Origin: Telmatobacter sp. DSM 110680
GTDB taxonomy: Bacteria > Acidobacteriota > Terriglobia > Terriglobales > Acidobacteriaceae
NCBI RefSeq assembly: GCF_039994875.1
Contig: NZ_CP121196.1
Coordinates: forward strand, 2,604,001 to 2,668,000
Direction: 5' to 3'
Length of the DNA stretch: 64,000 nt
The notes below the pieces were generated by a model, which saw only the letters and a program-made list of their open reading frames with translations, was not told the origin of the DNA and did not search any database. Of this stretch, positions 29,275 to 37,378 are shown one piece after another (position 1 is the stretch's first letter; every line of letters starts with the position of its first letter). The position numbers and the translations under genes were made by a program.

Positions 29275-30618
29275 ATGGTACGAATCGTTCCGTGCGTTCA
29301 GTTGCTTTGCGTGCTGTTGCTCGCGGCTGCAATCCCGTCGCATTTCCAAGCTCAAGAGCCGGAACTTCCGGCCGTCCGAGGAAACATTACTGCCGTTCAA
29401 CTGCCGGACGGCTTCGATGTCGATGGCTTTCACGTCATTATCACGACGTATACGCAGTTTTTTGCGTACAAGGGGCCGAAAAAAGACGAAAGTGAATTGC
29501 GCCGCGAAATCGCCACCGGCAGCTATGTGCAGGTCATCGGCACCAAGAACCGCAAAGCGCGCACCGTCACTGCAACACAGATCAAGATCCGCGACGATCG
29601 AGACTTCACCGTCTCCGGCATCGGAGTCATCGACCGCGTCATTTCCCCCGGAACGGAGCCGCTGTTTCATGCCGACGGAAATATCCTGCGTCTCGACACT
29701 AAGACGGAAGTGCGTTTCTCCGGCGGACTCACCGCGCTCAATGAGGTGAGCACAGGTATCTGGATCCACTACGAAGGTCGCCGAAACGATGCCGGCGAGG
29801 TCATCCCAACTCACGTCGAGTTCGTGAAACCTAAACTTCCCAAGCGCAAGGCAAGCCTACAGGGTTTTGCGCAGGTCACCACGTTTTCCGCAGGTAGCCT
29901 TATCGATTTCGATGGCAGATTCAGCAGCGCCATCGAGAAGCATCGCATGGCGGATGCGGGTGGGGCGTGCGGTTGGTACCCCGTGCCCGACATCGAAGCA
30001 ATGCAGACGCGCGTCCGAAGTATCGGCCAGCGCCTCATCCCCCAGTTCCAGCGCGATCTGCCCGAGGATGACCCCGCGAAAATTCCATTTCGCTTCTATG
30101 TGGTGGAGGAGAAATATATACGGTCGGCTCTCTTCTGCAACGAGGGTCTCGTGCTCATTCCCGTTCACGTCATGGAGCGGATCGAGAATGACGACCAGCT
30201 CGCTGCCGTGATCGCCGACGGCGTCGCCGCAAACCTGCAACGCCAGCAGGCTCGCGTCGAATTTGATATGAAGTTGATCGGAGCGGCCGAAGTCGCCGTG
30301 TACCTCGCCGTGCGCAGCGGCGTGGGATTTGGAGCAGGTGAGGTGGGCGGCGCCATCGTGATGCATGAGGTCCTGCGCAAGATGGAGCAGCAGCGCGGCC
30401 GTGTTGCCCTCGGCCTGATGGCCGATGCGGGCTTCGATCCATGGCAGGCGCCCGAGGCATGGCGTTTGCTCGATCCAAAGCAAATGCCGAAAGATCCTGC
30501 GAAGCTGAAGTACCCAGAACGCAGCGGCTACCAGCTTGAAATGCTCAACCTGCAATATCGCAAGTCCTCCGAAGCGCGGAGCAGCCCTCCTGCGCCGGGA
30601 TCTCCCAGCCGCTTCTGA
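29275..30618 (+). CDS. Exported protein with DUF5666-like strands and inactive M48-like peptidase domain
   Basis: A 447-residue exported protein. It has a signal peptide (LLCVLLLAAAIPSHFQAQ), then OB-like strand repeats of the DUF5666 sort (VRGNITAVQL, GSYVQVIGT, about 33-185). From about 240 it follows the M48 metallopeptidase plan: FCNEGLVLIPVHVMERI, then ENDDQLAAVIADGVAANLQR, where active M48 enzymes have LAAVLAHEIAH. The HExxH is D315-G316-V-A-A319, so zinc binding and catalysis are lost. The function is therefore structural, binding or unknown. Start ATG 29275. No coupling to its neighbours. Confidence 0.75.
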   Translation: MVRIVPCVQLLCVLLLAAAIPSHFQAQEPELPAVRGNITAVQLPDGFDVDGFHVIITTYTQFFAYKGPKKDESELRREIATGSYVQVIGTKNRKARTVTATQIKIRDDRDFTVSGIGVIDRVISPGTEPLFHADGNILRLDTKTEVRFSGGLTALNEVSTGIWIHYEGRRNDAGEVIPTHVEFVKPKLPKRKASLQGFAQVTTFSAGSLIDFDGRFSSAIEKHRMADAGGACGWYPVPDIEAMQTRVRSIGQRLIPQFQRDLPEDDPAKIPFRFYVVEEKYIRSALFCNEGLVLIPVHVMERIENDDQLAAVIADGVAANLQRQQARVEFDMKLIGAAEVAVYLAVRSGVGFGAGEVGGAIVMHEVLRKMEQQRGRVALGLMADAGFDPWQAPEAWRLLDPKQMPKDPAKLKYPERSGYQLEMLNLQYRKSSEARSSPPAPGSPSRF

Positions 30619-30665
30619 TTACACATTCGGAGAAATGCAACTGGAAAGTTGCCTGAGGATTCAAT

Positions 30666-31319
30666 TTAGCGGTGATGGAAGTCGCAGGCGGCGAGGACTT
30701 CTTCCGGTTCAGGGCGGACGCGGAAGTCGGCGTGGGCTTCTGCGAAGGCTACTTTTCCATCCTTTGAAATGACGTAGGTCGCGGGGAGCGGCAGACGCCA
30801 GCTCTTGTCGCCGTTGACGAACGGGATGTTGACGAGGATGGAAAGAAAATGTTCGCGATGGTACTCGGGGATGGTGTAGACGAGGCCGAACTTTTCCGCG
30901 ACGGTGTTGCCGGGGTCAGAGAGTATCGGGAAGGGAAGGCCATGCTGGTTGGCCATGAAGTCGCTCTGACGCTCGATCTGCGGGCCGATTGCGACCATCA
31001 GCGCGTTGCGCTCGCGGAGATGGCCGTAGAGGTCGCGCCAGTTTTCAAGTTCGGTGACGCAATAGGGGCACCAGCGGCCGCGGAAGAATTTGATAACCAG
31101 CGGACCGAGGGCGAGCATGTCGCGAGAGCGCACGAGTTTGCCGCCGGAATCTTTGAGGGCGAATTCGGGGGCTTTCGCGCCTACGGGAAGAATGCGGTCT
31201 TCGATGCCGGTCGCGAATAATTCTTCAACAGCCTTTTCGCCGACTGCTAGACGTTCGGGCTGCACGAGGTTACGCGTGTTGGAGGTGATCTCGTCGAGTT
31301 GGTCCTGGAGGGACGTCAT
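30666..31319 (-). CDS. Peroxiredoxin-like (AhpC/TSA) protein
   Basis: Thioredoxin-fold protein of 217 residues. The active-site region is KFFRGRWCPYC, with cysteines C84 and C87 in a CxxC spacing. This places it among peroxiredoxin-like proteins with thioredoxin-type pairs rather than classic 2-Cys AhpC. PLPATYVISKDGKVAFAEAH is the cis-proline region and last strands. ATG 31317-31319. It probably reduces peroxides or disulfides in the cytoplasm, with no signal peptide seen. Confidence 0.85.
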   Translation of the reverse strand: MTSLQDQLDEITSNTRNLVQPERLAVGEKAVEELFATGIEDRILPVGAKAPEFALKDSGGKLVRSRDMLALGPLVIKFFRGRWCPYCVTELENWRDLYGHLRERNALMVAIGPQIERQSDFMANQHGLPFPILSDPGNTVAEKFGLVYTIPEYHREHFLSILVNIPFVNGDKSWRLPLPATYVISKDGKVAFAEAHADFRVRPEPEEVLAACDFHHR

Positions 31320-31350
31320 GGCCTTATTGCTACTCGCGCGTTGAAAAACA

Positions 31351-31418
31351 AAGCAGATCCTTCGCTCACCACCCCCGAACTGAAGAGCGTTCGGGGACCC
31401 GTTTACTCAGGATGACAC
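31351..31418. repeat. Dispersed intergenic repeat A, copy 4
   Basis: From AAGCAGATCCTTCGCTCACC to ACTCAGGATGACA. The middle is a hairpin, CCCCGAAC-tgaagagc-GTTCGGGG, with eight perfect pairs. It lies between the ffh 3' end and the peroxiredoxin start. Confidence 0.8.
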
Positions 31419-31460
31419 ATGCTTTGGTGGTGCATGATTGACCAAAGGACAGGATGTAAA

Positions 31461-32849
31461 CTACCGTCCGAATTTTTGTTTGCCCATCAGGTTGGACATG
31501 CCGCCGCGCATCATCTGCCGGGCGAGTCCGCCTTTGCCCATCTGCTTGAACATTTTGCTCATCTGCGCATATTGGCGGAGGAGCTGATTTACATCCTGGA
31601 CGCTTGTGCCACTGCCGGCGGCGATGCGCTTGCGGCGCGAGCCGGAGATGATGTCGTGATTGCGGCGCTCGAAGGGAGTCATGGAACTGATGATCGCTTC
31701 GACGCGCGAGAACTGTTTTTCGTCGATGCTTTTAGAGGCCTCTTGCAGGCCTGCGAAGGGACCGACAGATGGCATCATCTTCAGAATCGACTCCATTGAA
31801 CCGAGCTTTTTGATTTGCTGCAGCTGGTCGCGAAAGTCTTCGAGCGTGAAGCCGTCACCGAGGAGGGCCTTCTTGGCGAAGTCTTCAGATTTTTTTCTGT
31901 CGAGCGCGGACTCGGCCTTCTCGATGAGGGAGAGCATGTCGCCCATACCGAGGATGCGGCCAACAATTCGATCTGGATGAAACGGCTCGAAGGCGTCCGG
32001 TTTTTCGCCGGTGCCGATGAACTTGATCGGCTGTCCGGTGACGTGGCGGATGGAGATGGCCGCGCCGCCACGGGAGTCGCCATCCATTTTGGTGAGGATT
32101 ACACCGGTGAGTCCGAGGCGTTTGTGAAAGTCCTGCGCGGAGTTCACGGCGTCCTGGCCGGTCATGGCATCGGCGACGAAGAGAATTTCAGATGGATTGA
32201 GGAGCTTCTTGAGGCGATCCATCTCGTCCATCAGCTCTTCATCAATGTGGAGACGGCCAGCGGTGTCAACGATCAGCGTGTCGCAGGCGAGGATGCGGGC
32301 TTCGCGGCGCGCTTCGCTGGCGAGCCGCTCTACGAGTTTCGATCCGGCAGGCTCATCGTTGATTTTGCCTTCGTAGAGGCGCGCTTCAATTGACTTGGCG
32401 ACGACTTTCAGCTGCTCGCGGGCGGCCGGTCGGTACACGTCGACGGAGACGAGCATGGGTCGGTGGCCACCCTTTTTCAGCCAGGCGGCGAGTTTGCCGC
32501 TGGTGGTGGTTTTACCGGAGCCCTGCAGACCAGCCATGAGGATGACCGTCGGCGGCTGCGAAGCGAACTTGAAGCGGGCGGTGTCGCGGCCGAGGAGTTC
32601 AATCAACTCGTCGCGGACGATCTTGATGACCTGTTCGGACGGAGAGAGTGCGGTAAGCACTTCAGTGCCAACAGCTTTGGCGCGGATGTGTTCGATGAGT
32701 TCGTTGACGACGTTAAGGTTGACGTCGGCTTCGAGCATCGCGATGCGGATCTCTTTAAGCGCTTCCTGGATGTTCTCTTCCGTGAGCGTCCCCTGTCCGC
32801 GCAGGGATTTGAAGGCTCGTTGCAGTTTTTCTGTAAGGTTCTCAAACAT
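31461..32849 (-). CDS. ffh: Signal recognition particle protein Ffh
   Basis: SRP54 GTPase, 462 residues, which brings ribosomes making membrane proteins to FtsY. The N domain (about 1-90) is followed by the G domain with GLQGSGKTTTSGKLA (P-loop), DTAGRLHIDEEL and TKMDGDSRGGAA. The methionine-rich M domain (about 325-462) ends with a Met/Gly-rich tail (MMRGGMSNLMGKQKFGR). Start ATG 32847-32849. No 4.5S RNA gene was seen nearby. Confidence 0.97.
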   Translation of the reverse strand: MFENLTEKLQRAFKSLRGQGTLTEENIQEALKEIRIAMLEADVNLNVVNELIEHIRAKAVGTEVLTALSPSEQVIKIVRDELIELLGRDTARFKFASQPPTVILMAGLQGSGKTTTSGKLAAWLKKGGHRPMLVSVDVYRPAAREQLKVVAKSIEARLYEGKINDEPAGSKLVERLASEARREARILACDTLIVDTAGRLHIDEELMDEMDRLKKLLNPSEILFVADAMTGQDAVNSAQDFHKRLGLTGVILTKMDGDSRGGAAISIRHVTGQPIKFIGTGEKPDAFEPFHPDRIVGRILGMGDMLSLIEKAESALDRKKSEDFAKKALLGDGFTLEDFRDQLQQIKKLGSMESILKMMPSVGPFAGLQEASKSIDEKQFSRVEAIISSMTPFERRNHDIISGSRRKRIAAGSGTSVQDVNQLLRQYAQMSKMFKQMGKGGLARQMMRGGMSNLMGKQKFGR

Positions 32850-32868
32850 AGGTCTAGATCAGTTTACA

Positions 32869-32898
32869 GGGATCAGTGGTCAGTAGTCAGTGGTCGGA
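32869..32898. repeat. Short degenerate tandem repeat C, copy 1
   Basis: An imperfect tandem of the GGTCAGTAGTCAGT type. On the minus strand it also supplies the last residues (PLTTDH) and stop of the alpha/beta hydrolase, so the repeat has become coding at that 3' end. Similar low-complexity runs occur at 43952-43983 and 62344-62378. Confidence 0.5.
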
Positions 32899-33676
32899 GG
32901 AGCCAAGAGACGATGGGGCCCCAGTAACGCATATGCGGTTTGTAAAACGGTTCGTTGTGGGAGCGGGCGGGAAGGATGAGGAGTTCGGCGCGGCTGCCGC
33001 AACATGAGACCAGATCGTGAGCCATTTTCAGAGGGAAGAGGCGGTCTCGATCCCCCTGAACGATCAGGGTCGGCAAAGAACAATCGCGAAGGGCTTCCTC
33101 CGCAGACCAGATGGGAGGGACGAGAGGGGAAAGGAATCCGGGAATCCAGGCTGCGCGCGCAGCTTTACGGAAAGAGGAATATCCAGCGCAGAGCACGAGA
33201 CCATCGGCAGCGACTCGATTGAGGATCGCGGGAGCGATGCCCGTGCCGAGTGAGAAGCCGAGGAGCGCGAGAGGGATGGCAGGGGCGAGGCGACGAAGAA
33301 GCGCAAAGGAGGCGATTGCATCTTGTTCGCATTGAGTGAAGTCGATGAAGCCAGTGCTACGGCCGTATCCCGAGTAGTCGAAGACGAGTGAGGCTATGCC
33401 GTTCTCGGCGAGGAGGCGCTGGATGGGGAACCATTGCGAGACGATTTCGCCGATGCCGTGACAGATGAGAATTGATGCTTGGGGAGAAGTGCCGGTGGGC
33501 TTGACGAACACGGCATCAAGCAGGTTTTTTCCACTTGAGATGCGGTGTTGCGTGGCGTTAATTCCGATGCATTCGGGTCGGTGGTTAGGGATTCTGCCCA
33601 GCAAGCGGTCTCTGATTTGAACAAAGCGGCTGGCGATGGTGAGGGAGAACGTGAACGAGAATCTTTGCAGCTTCAT
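32873..33676 (-). CDS. Alpha/beta hydrolase
   Basis: A 267-residue alpha/beta-hydrolase-fold protein. The nucleophile serine is in LLGFSLGTGI, the oxyanion region is ILICHGIGEIV, the acid residue is probably in VQGDRDRLFP and the histidine in PARSHNEPF. These are of the DUF-type serine aminopeptidase/BEM46-like shape. The last few residues come from repeat C. The ffh gene starts 23 bases downstream of its stop. Substrate unknown. Confidence 0.8.
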   Translation of the reverse strand: MKLQRFSFTFSLTIASRFVQIRDRLLGRIPNHRPECIGINATQHRISSGKNLLDAVFVKPTGTSPQASILICHGIGEIVSQWFPIQRLLAENGIASLVFDYSGYGRSTGFIDFTQCEQDAIASFALLRRLAPAIPLALLGFSLGTGIAPAILNRVAADGLVLCAGYSSFRKAARAAWIPGFLSPLVPPIWSAEEALRDCSLPTLIVQGDRDRLFPLKMAHDLVSCCGSRAELLILPARSHNEPFYKPHMRYWGPIVSWLLRPLTTDH

Positions 33677-33720
33677 CGGCTGATTCTTTGCGAATCCCTG
33701 GAAGAGATAATTCTAGCTTT

Positions 33721-33756
33721 CCCACCCATTCGACGGAAAGATGTCGAATGGATGGG
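33721..33756. repeat. Dispersed hairpin repeat B, copy 2
   Basis: CCCACCCATTCGAC at 33721-33734 pairs with GTCGAATGGATGGG at 33743-33756 (13 of 14 positions) around GGAAAGAT; GGCAC follows. It lies between the end of the serine hydrolase gene and the start of the alpha/beta hydrolase gene. Confidence 0.75.
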
Positions 33757-33796
33757 GCACGTATGTCCGTGCGGCTATAAAAAACAATCCGACAAA

Positions 33797-35206
33797 TCAG
33801 TCTGCGGGAGCTATCAGATATTGCTCGAGTTTTCCATCGGGGTACGTGAAGGTTGTGAGCGAGAGTCGCTTGCCAGGGTAGGTAATTTGGAATGCATGGA
33901 AGGTCATGCCGCCACGCAGCGATTCACCGGTCTGGCGAAAAGTGAGCGGTTCGCCTAGCGGGGCCAGGCTAGATTGATAATCTGCGATTGCCTCGGGGGT
34001 GAAGTAGTCGCTGAGATTCGGAGCCAGGAGAGAGCGATCAATGCGACCCTGCTGCAGACCATGAAAGATTTCAAGTGCCTGCTTCTCGGTGTCGCTTGGC
34101 GGGAAGCCGGCAATGATGGGAGACGCAAGGCGGGCAATGGTAGAGGCTGCGCCAACCGCATCCTGATTGGTAAGGACGGAGATTGCGACGCCATCATCGA
34201 CCAGCACCTGGTTGTCCGAAACAAATCCTGAGACTTCGCCGCTGTGCTCGATATCGCGATGGCCATTGATATCGCGCACGCCGACGCCGAGGCCGTAGTG
34301 GGTGTCCTTGCCGTCTTTCAGCTTCACAGAGGTGAACATTTGCCGGTAGCTTTCGGGCTTGAGGACGGATTGTGCAATCATGCTCTCGTTCCAAAGCGCG
34401 AGGTCATGGGCAGTCATGGCGAGTTCGCCGGCTGCAAACATCCAGCCCCGTCCTTCCTTGGGTGCTGGGCGAAGCGGTCCGAGGGCGTGGCGATAGTAGG
34501 CGGTTGCGTCCGTCTGAGTGAGTTTAGTTTCGTCGGAGTTCCATACCGACTTCATGCCAAGCGGATGGAATATGTGTTCTCCGAGAAAATCCATCAGCTT
34601 CTGCCCGCTGACTTTTTCAACGATCGCGCCGGCGATGACGTAATTGGTATTGGAATACTGCCATTGTGTGCCGGGCTCGAAGTCTAGTTGCTTCTTGGCC
34701 CAGGTATCGAGAATCTGTTGGGCGGTTTCAGCGTGAAGCATCGGAGTCATTACATAGTCTTCGGGCCAGTAGTCCTGATACCCGGAGGTGTGCGAGAGGA
34801 TCTGGCGGATCGTGACTTCATTGCCACGCGTGAGGGCGGGAACGTATTTACCCACGGTGTCATCCAGAGAGAGTTTCCCCTGTTCCTGCAAGAGCAGAAT
34901 GGCAGCAGCGGTGAATTGTTTGGAGATGGAGCCGATGGAATAGCGCATGTCCGGCGTTGCAGCTACGGGCGGATCGATGTGCGCGTTCCCGTACGCGTGG
35001 GTGTAGACGAGCTTCCCACCTTGAATGATTGCGAGGGAAGCGGAAGGGACTGCGGTTTGCTTGAGCACATCGTTGGCGATCTGGTCGATGCGGACTGTCA
35101 AAGTGGGATCAATCGTGTCAACGGTCTGTGCAGTGAGGGTGTGATCCACAAAGGCAAAAGAACTGAGGATTGCGAGTGTTGAGATAAACCGACGGGGGAT
35201 TATCAC
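33797..35206 (-). CDS. Beta-lactamase-family serine hydrolase (class C/PBP-like), exported
   Basis: A 469-residue exported protein with a signal peptide ending LTAQT. The SxxK motif is S-I-S-K in YSIGSISKQFTAAA, and the YxN motif is in WQYSNTNYVIAG, as in class C beta-lactamase/D-Ala-D-Ala carboxypeptidase-like esterases and peptidases. A third GEVSGFVSD segment takes the KTG position. The start is GTG 35204-35206. Substrate is unknown; such proteins are numerous in acidobacteria and need not act on antibiotics. Confidence 0.87.
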   Translation of the reverse strand: MIIPRRFISTLAILSSFAFVDHTLTAQTVDTIDPTLTVRIDQIANDVLKQTAVPSASLAIIQGGKLVYTHAYGNAHIDPPVAATPDMRYSIGSISKQFTAAAILLLQEQGKLSLDDTVGKYVPALTRGNEVTIRQILSHTSGYQDYWPEDYVMTPMLHAETAQQILDTWAKKQLDFEPGTQWQYSNTNYVIAGAIVEKVSGQKLMDFLGEHIFHPLGMKSVWNSDETKLTQTDATAYYRHALGPLRPAPKEGRGWMFAAGELAMTAHDLALWNESMIAQSVLKPESYRQMFTSVKLKDGKDTHYGLGVGVRDINGHRDIEHSGEVSGFVSDNQVLVDDGVAISVLTNQDAVGAASTIARLASPIIAGFPPSDTEKQALEIFHGLQQGRIDRSLLAPNLSDYFTPEAIADYQSSLAPLGEPLTFRQTGESLRGGMTFHAFQITYPGKRLSLTTFTYPDGKLEQYLIAPAD

Positions 35207-35280
35207 TGGCAGAGTGGAACTCCTTCCGTTGGAATGGTAACAACAGGAGCATTGTTTCTATAAGGGTGGCGAAAGTTAGA

Positions 35281-35348
35281 AAGCGACTTCTTCGCTCGTC
35301 ACCCAAAACTGAACTGCGTTTGGGGCTTCGTTCGCGCAGGATGACACC
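35281..35348. repeat. Dispersed intergenic repeat A, copy 5
   Basis: Closest to copy 4: AGCGACTTCTTCGCTCG to GCGCAGGATGACACC. The middle hairpin is CCCAAAAC-tgaactgc-GTTTGGGG. Compared with copy 4, a G-C pair has become A-T on both arms, so pairing is kept while bases change. Confidence 0.75.
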
Positions 35349-35381
35349 GCAATAGTGATGGAGAAATTGATCTTCAAGTCG

Positions 35382-35732
35382 CTAAGTGCGGGCTTCGGCT
35401 TCCTCGACAGTGGGTGCAAGGGTGAGAACCTGCTCAAGCCGAGTGATATGGAACATGCTCAGTACGCGTGGAGTAACGCCGGCGAGAGTGAACTGTACAT
35501 GTTTGTCGCGGCAGTGGACTTCGTGATTGATGATTTCGCTCATTCCGGCCGAATCCATAAAAGGCACACCACTGAGATCAAGAATGGTGTGGGGCGGCGG
35601 CTCGGTGCCACGGAGGAGAGCGCGTAGCGGCAGGACGCTTTGGAGGGTGACGGGACCCGAGAGGCGCAGGATGACAATTCCTGGTTTGCTGCCGGGAAGC
35701 GGCTCAATCTTTAAAGAAACATCGGGGGACAT
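35382..35732 (-). CDS. STAS-domain protein (anti-sigma factor antagonist-like)
   Basis: A 116-residue single STAS domain. The phospho-acceptor loop is DLSGVPFMDSAGMSEI, with a serine in the place phosphorylated in SpoIIAA-like proteins. Such proteins bind or release anti-sigma factors or act in stressosome-like switches. ATG 35730-35732. No anti-sigma kinase or phosphatase is adjacent, so its partner is elsewhere. Confidence 0.87.
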   Translation of the reverse strand: MSPDVSLKIEPLPGSKPGIVILRLSGPVTLQSVLPLRALLRGTEPPPHTILDLSGVPFMDSAGMSEIINHEVHCRDKHVQFTLAGVTPRVLSMFHITRLEQVLTLAPTVEEAEART

Positions 35733-35873
35733 GTTCGGATCAGTGTATGGAACGGAGGTGAATTTGTCGTTAGAAAACGACGGATGCGCCGAGATGGGTG
35801 CGTTGAAGAGAAATGATGCTCTGCGGCCGGTGCGATAGGCTAAAACAGCGGTGAAATTTCCACGAGGTTACGG

Positions 35874-36491
35874 ATGGAACGCTTAGTTGAAGGCCACAAG
35901 AAATTTCTGGCGGATGTATTTCCGCGACGGCGCGATCAGTTTCATTTACTGGCTGAGTCGCAGGCTCCGGAGTGGCTGTTTATTACCTGTTCCGATTCGA
36001 GGATTGTGCCGGACCTGATTCTGGGGACGGGGCCGGGAGATCTGTTCATCAGCCGCAGTATCGGAAACGTGGTGCCAATTGCGATGAACGACGTGGACGG
36101 CGTGACGGCAACAATTGAGTATGCGGTCGATGTTCTGAAGGTGCCGTATGTGATTCTGTGCGGACACTCGGATTGCGGAGCGATCAAAGCAGCATTGAAC
36201 CGGCAGGGGCTGGACAAATTGCCGAAAGCGAATCGTTGGCTGCAGCATGTCGAGGCGGCGTTTTCGCACCGGCAGCCGCTGAATCCAGAGGATGGCGCAC
36301 ACGCGGAACTTTGTTCGCTGATTCGAGGGAATGTAGTGGCGCAGTTGCTGAATCTGAAGGCTCAGCCGTCGGTGTCGCGCGCGATACGCGAGGGTAGACT
36401 TCAGGTGTTTGGTTGGTACTACGACATCTTGACGGGAAATATTGAGCGCTTTGATGAGGATGCGCGCCGGTTTGTGCCGCTGGTCGGATAG
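35874..36491 (+). CDS. Beta-class carbonic anhydrase
   Basis: Zinc enzyme that interconverts carbon dioxide and bicarbonate, 205 residues. The ligands are the cysteine and aspartate of ITCSDSRIVP and the histidine and cysteine of ILCGHSDCGAIKA, the full beta-CA set. ATG 35874 follows GAGG by six bases. Divergent from the STAS gene. No signal peptide, so it is cytoplasmic. Confidence 0.95.
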   Translation: MERLVEGHKKFLADVFPRRRDQFHLLAESQAPEWLFITCSDSRIVPDLILGTGPGDLFISRSIGNVVPIAMNDVDGVTATIEYAVDVLKVPYVILCGHSDCGAIKAALNRQGLDKLPKANRWLQHVEAAFSHRQPLNPEDGAHAELCSLIRGNVVAQLLNLKAQPSVSRAIREGRLQVFGWYYDILTGNIERFDEDARRFVPLVG

Positions 36492-36518
36492 AAACTTCAG
36501 CCGTTCGTTTTGCCTTCC

Positions 36519-36549
36519 CATCCAAGCGCGAAACGCGCGCTTGGATGGA
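36519..36549. repeat. Dispersed hairpin repeat B, copy 3
   Basis: CCATCCAAGCGCG at 36519-36531 pairs perfectly with CGCGCTTGGATGG at 36537-36549. The outer TTCCCATCC/GGATGGAA ends are shared with the other copies, while the inner arm differs but is paired. Located between two converging genes, so it may act as a two-way terminator. Confidence 0.75.
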
Positions 36550-36566
36550 ATGAGTTGTCTCGCAGG

Positions 36567-37025
36567 CTACTTTTTGGTGTCGAGAGCAGCCTTGATGAAT
36601 TCGTGGGATTTGTCGATGTGCGCAGCTTGCGTGGTGAGAACCTGGCGGACGGGAAGAGGTAGATAGGTTTCCGACGCCTTCCCGTAGGCTTCGGTCGCTT
36701 CCTGTTCGCCCTCTTCCGCAGTGGCGAGCAGGGTGGAATCGCCGCCGCCAAGAGCAGACTTGACGTCGCCCCATGCGCGGCGAATAGTTCCGGCGGCCGT
36801 GCCGCTCTCTTTTACATCGTGAACACCTTCCTGGTGAAGGATCGACTCGAGCACTCCGCGAAACTGTGCCCGGGTAAGGGACTCTGCAAGGAAATATTCT
36901 TTTAGCGCTTCATCCTTGATTTGCTCGCCAAGCTTTTTAAAGCCCTCCTGGCCATCGATGAGAACCTGGATGACAGAGCGCAGAGCCAATTCGGTTTCTT
37001 TCAAGTCTTTTGAAGCAGACGACAT
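36567..37025 (-). CDS. DUF2383/PA2169-type four-helix-bundle protein
   Basis: A 152-residue helical protein of the ferritin-like DUF2383 family. Two helix pairs are visible: ALRSVIQVLIDGQEGFKKLG and FLAESLTRAQFRGVLESIL, then GEQEATEAYGKAS and a late helix AAHIDKSHEFIKAAL. Family members are stress-associated in several bacteria; no enzymatic role is established. ATG 37023-37025. Confidence 0.82.
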   Translation of the reverse strand: MSSASKDLKETELALRSVIQVLIDGQEGFKKLGEQIKDEALKEYFLAESLTRAQFRGVLESILHQEGVHDVKESGTAAGTIRRAWGDVKSALGGGDSTLLATAEEGEQEATEAYGKASETYLPLPVRQVLTTQAAHIDKSHEFIKAALDTKK

Positions 37026-37378
37026 TTTGCAATTCTCCGGAAATAGAAATAAAGAACTGGGCAGGGTTTGGCAGCTGCCATTGCGATTCTCCTTCGCTGC
37101 CAGTGAAGTGGGGGAAATCGCGAAAACCCCAACGCCCCTGCCCCTGTAATGGACCGAACCCGCACCCGCAGAGGCTAGGTCGATCCGAATAGTAAGATGC
37201 GAGATTTTGCGCGTCGGGGCAAACTTTTAACATTGTCGTTTTTGGGCGTTGAATTTGCGGGATTTTTTGATTTTAAGGGGGAGTTTTTCGGTGCATGTTA
37301 GCGCATGCATTGATTCCGACTGTTCATGCAAAATTGATTTGCAATGGTGTCATTTTGTTCCGTGCGATCGCGGATCGG
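37026..37378. other. Non-coding stretch between DUF2383 and MFS transporter genes
   Basis: About 350 bases without a convincing gene. The middle is rich in A and T and has runs of T (37261-37290). An inverted repeat TGCATG-ttagcg-CATGCA lies at 37292-37309. It presumably holds the DUF2383 promoter on the minus strand and the end of the MFS transcript. A tiny frame starting GTG 37291 after AAGGGGGAG is open for 42 codons but is not supported as a gene. Confidence 0.6.
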
